A stretch of DNA of 64,000 nucleotides from Hoplostethus atlanticus (taxonomy: Eukaryota > Chordata > Actinopteri > Trachichthyiformes > Trachichthyidae), in contig JAXDDX010000062.1 in NCBI GenBank assembly GCA_034670405.1, positions 1,116,001 to 1,180,000 on the forward strand. The letters run 5' to 3'. Both the position numbers and the translations under genes were made by a program. The notes under the pieces are model-generated. The model ran no database searches, was not told the origin of the DNA, and worked only from the letters and a program-made list of their open reading frames with translations. Shown piece after piece: positions 62,057 to 64,000 of this stretch (within the stretch, counting starts at the first letter, position 1; each line of letters opens with the position of its first letter).

Positions 62057-62062
62057 CTTGAT
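62045..62062 (-). promoter_or_regulatory. ganab: YY1-like element overlapping the ganab start codon
   Basis: CAAGATGGCCACC on the minus strand matches the AAGATGGC core of YY1 sites, which commonly overlap the first ATG of TATA-less housekeeping genes. It doubles as the Kozak context of the chosen start. Confidence 0.45.
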
Positions 62063-62341
62063 AATGCCCCAGTTTGACTCCGCCCATTTGAATCCGCATC
62101 AAAGATCGTTAGGAAAGCAAGATTGCCAACAACTAACTAGCGAATGAATTTTTAATTTCCTCGAACTGATAAGTGATGTTGTGAATGCAGTCAGACAGGC
62201 AGCAATATCTAGTTATCTGGATCATTTACAAACATTTGATCAATATATTGTTTCATTATCTGGGTGCTCTCTCTAAATACCAAGGAAGGATATCTTGTTC
62301 CTATATATCTTTATCCTCTCAGGCACGGACACGTCAGCGTG

Positions 62342-62389
62342 AATGTGTGCACTGACTGGAGCAGCCCAGCTCCAGTCAGTGCACACATT
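62342..62389. repeat. Perfect 21-bp inverted repeat
   Basis: AATGTGTGCACTGACTGGAGC and its exact reverse complement are separated by six bases (AGCCCA). It lies about 290 bp upstream of the ganab start. It would form a perfect stem in DNA or RNA of either strand. Confidence 0.95.
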
Positions 62390-62753
62390 GCTTTGGATTG
62401 CTTGCATTTGATTGCTTTTAAACCAGGATAACAACTTTGTAATAACATTTTGAGGAATTAGACACTTGCAATAATTATATAATCTACAGGCTGATACATG
62501 ACACAGTCTTGGACCAATTGAAAATTTATTTTGCTAAGGGGTTGAAACACGAGTTTGTGCTTATAACAAAAGACACAACACATATTTTTGAACGATACCA
62601 GAGACAATCTAAAAACATGTACTCTGAGAGGCCAATCTGAAAATTATACGATCATTACTAACAATCAATAACAGAGTTATATTTCTTTATCCAAATTAAA
62701 TATTAAGGCTGTATTTTGTTAGGGGGAGTAGGGGGTTGTGTTGTCACTTTTTC

Positions 62754-62868
62754 TTTCTCACAGAAACAACTAGTGAGGAAACAATCAACTCTAAAAATAT
62801 GGTACTTTTTGATTCTTTTCTAACTAGTTGTTTCTGTGAGAAAAGAATCAAGTCTAAAAATATGGTAC
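62754..62868. repeat. Nested inverted and direct repeats
   Basis: TTTCTCACAGAAACAACTAG(T) at 62754-62774 is perfectly inverted at 62823-62843. A 23-bp direct repeat (AATCAACTCTAAAAATATGG...) at 62783-62805 recurs at 62846-62868 with one mismatch. This looks like a rearranged fold-back element. Confidence 0.9.
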
Positions 62869-62875
62869 AAAAAGC

Positions 62876-62884
62876 ACGCACACA

Positions 62885-62980
<96 letters not shown>
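62876..62980. repeat. (CA)n microsatellite
   Basis: About 100 bp of CA, directly after the fold-back element and probably within the ints5 3' UTR. Confidence 0.97.
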
Positions 62981-62981
<1 letters not shown>

Positions 62982-63141
62982 CTATACTTGTATGGAACTG
63001 AAGTACACTGATAGCAACTTTGCAGTCCACTCTTGGAACAATGCAACACAGTATTCCCTCTCCCCCTCTATTTTACAGTCTCCTAAACAAACAGTTCAAT
63101 CCCCCTCTCCCTCCTCTCTTCAGTTTTCTCCCTGCCATGTC

Positions 63142-63865
63142 TCAGAGCTGGAAACGCCAGCACAGGTGTCCCAGTCTATCAATGTTTTTATGCAGGACAC
63201 TATGAATCGGCGCCACGTATCTCGCCACGTCCCCATCCCGTGAGAAATCCCTGCAGAACAGGCCCTTTTCTGAGCTGAAGACAAACTTCTGGGGCATGGG
63301 CCCATTGCCCCTGACGTACTCCCACACGGCCAGCAGCAGCAGCCTCACCTCGAAGGGCGTAAGGTAGGGGAAGGCCTCGTGGACATTCCCCAGCACGGGG
63401 GGCAGGAGCTGGCCCTCTCCCATGCAAGACACCAGGAGGCAGGAGGCCTGGAGGTGCCAGGGGGTGTCTGTGGCCAAAGCCTCGCGGGAAGCCTCCCAGT
63501 GGCCCAGCAGAGTGGCCAGGAGGCCCCTGAGCACCGCCGAGCAGTAGCAGAGAGCCGGGCGTCCAGGCAGCCACCACGTGAAGTAGGGGGAAGAGGATGG
63601 GTTGGGCCTCGAAGCAACGGCGAATGTGAATGTCCCGCTCCACCGTGGTGCGGGCATGCTCTTCCGGCGGCCATGACAGTTCCCCATTGGCCACGTCCGG
63701 ACAGATGTTTTCCACCAGTGTCACCGCAATAACCTTGGCTGCCTCGGCATTGATGGGCGGCGGCTCGTCGGGATCGGAAGGTGGGTGTCGGGAACCGTTG
63801 ATGGTGCCGTTGAGGCCGGAGGAGCTGCAGCACTGGACTGTCACAGCCAGCAGGGTCTGGACGTT
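63142..63865 (-). CDS. ints5: Integrator complex subunit 5, last exon (gene continues past the right edge), one-base frameshift
   Basis: Minus-strand terminal exon. A strong acceptor (TCTTCTCTCTAG|AACGTC) lies at 63865/63866 and the stop TGA at 63142-63144. INTS5 is a helical scaffold of the nuclear Integrator complex, which cleaves snRNA and attenuated mRNA transcripts. The C-terminal 240 residues are recognisable: [72 protein letters not shown] and [13 protein letters not shown]. The exon is 724 nt where 723 is needed. The upstream half reads in one frame to VVAAWTP and the rest in another from PALCYCS, so a single extra base lies in the GGG run at 63557-63559. Tandem order ints5-ganab on one strand matches human chromosome 11. 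Upstream exons are outside the window. Confidence 0.88.
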
Positions 63866-64000
63866 CTAGAGAGAAGATGACGATGATGATACTGCAGTGG
63901 CACGGCAAATACAAGATTGTATCATCCTCAGTATTCTTCTATTTATTCTTAACTCTTAACTTATCCTATTCTATGCTGCTGCAACAACCCATGTTATTTA
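63866..64000 (-). other. ints5: ints5 intron (partial)
   Basis: Non-coding DNA upstream of the last ints5 exon, with a stop codon (the acceptor TAG) immediately before the exon in its frame. TGCTGCTGCAACAACCC near 63976 resembles the start of the retroelement tail at 29761, but the window ends before this can be judged. Confidence 0.6.

Larger units (their letters stand above)
62057..63141. other. Gap between ints5 and ganab
   Basis: About 1.1 kb that must contain the ints5 3' UTR and the ganab promoter. A possible ints5 polyA signal is the complement of TTTATT at 62525-62530. The gap also holds two strong inverted repeats and a long (CA)n tract, listed separately. No coding exon is seen. 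Confidence 0.6.

Noticed and set aside
62744..63243. Frames made of Thr-His or Cys-Val repeats
   Set aside because: Six-frame translations of the (CA)n microsatellite. No independent coding signal.

Overview
The window is nuclear DNA from a ray-finned (teleost) fish, most likely a percomorph-type genome. The evidence is compact multi-exon vertebrate genes with GT-AG introns, many (CA)n, (GA)n and (CT)n microsatellites, teleost-type SINE, Tc1/mariner and LINE remnants, and a gene set matching human 11q12-q13 (EHD1, UBXN1, GANAB, INTS5).

Layout. 1-4.9 kb is intergenic and holds microsatellites and a probable 200-bp mariner-type mini-element. 4.92-5.15 kb (minus) carries one candidate first coding exon of a gene I do not recognise. 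A tRNA-derived SINE lies at about 7.06-7.2 kb. A four-exon LC3C-like autophagy gene (plus) occupies 7.64-8.54 kb behind a TATA box. ehd1 (minus, six coding exons, 532 aa) covers 12.07-23.84 kb. A dead Tc1/mariner transposase copy lies at 24.9-25.85 kb. 26-30.7 kb is gene-poor. ubxn1 (plus, nine coding exons, 308 aa, one GC-AG intron) covers 31.41-34.96 kb and converges on a prpf39-family gene (minus, 15 coding exons, 756 aa, 36.86-47.94 kb). One large prpf39 intron hosts an antisense, 5'-truncated LINE with a 560-codon reverse-transcriptase ORF. ganab (minus, 25 exons including a 66-nt cassette exon, 50.14-62.06 kb) is preceded in tandem by the last exon of ints5 (minus, 63.14-63.87 kb), whose 5' part lies beyond the right edge.

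The genes are mostly housekeeping and endomembrane functions: autophagosome lipidation (LC3C-like), endocytic recycling (EHD1), p97/ubiquitin adaptor (UBXN1), U1 snRNP-associated splicing (PRPF39), ER glycoprotein trimming (glucosidase II alpha) and snRNA/mRNA 3' processing (Integrator 5). They do not form an operon-like system. The ints5-ganab tandem is the same as in human.

Points to check: single-base frameshifts in otherwise intact exons of ganab and ints5 (both in C/G runs, so probably consensus errors); the conserved 22-residue cassette exon of ganab; a perfect RFX X-box palindrome in ehd1 intron 1; microsatellites sitting exactly at splice sites of ehd1 and prpf39; TAGCTAAC-type motif clusters near the 5' ends of four genes; and two long perfect inverted repeats in the ganab-ints5 gap. 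All exon boundaries were derived by hand from reading-frame continuity and GT/AG (one GC/AG) signals. Family calls rest on remembered protein families, without a database search.
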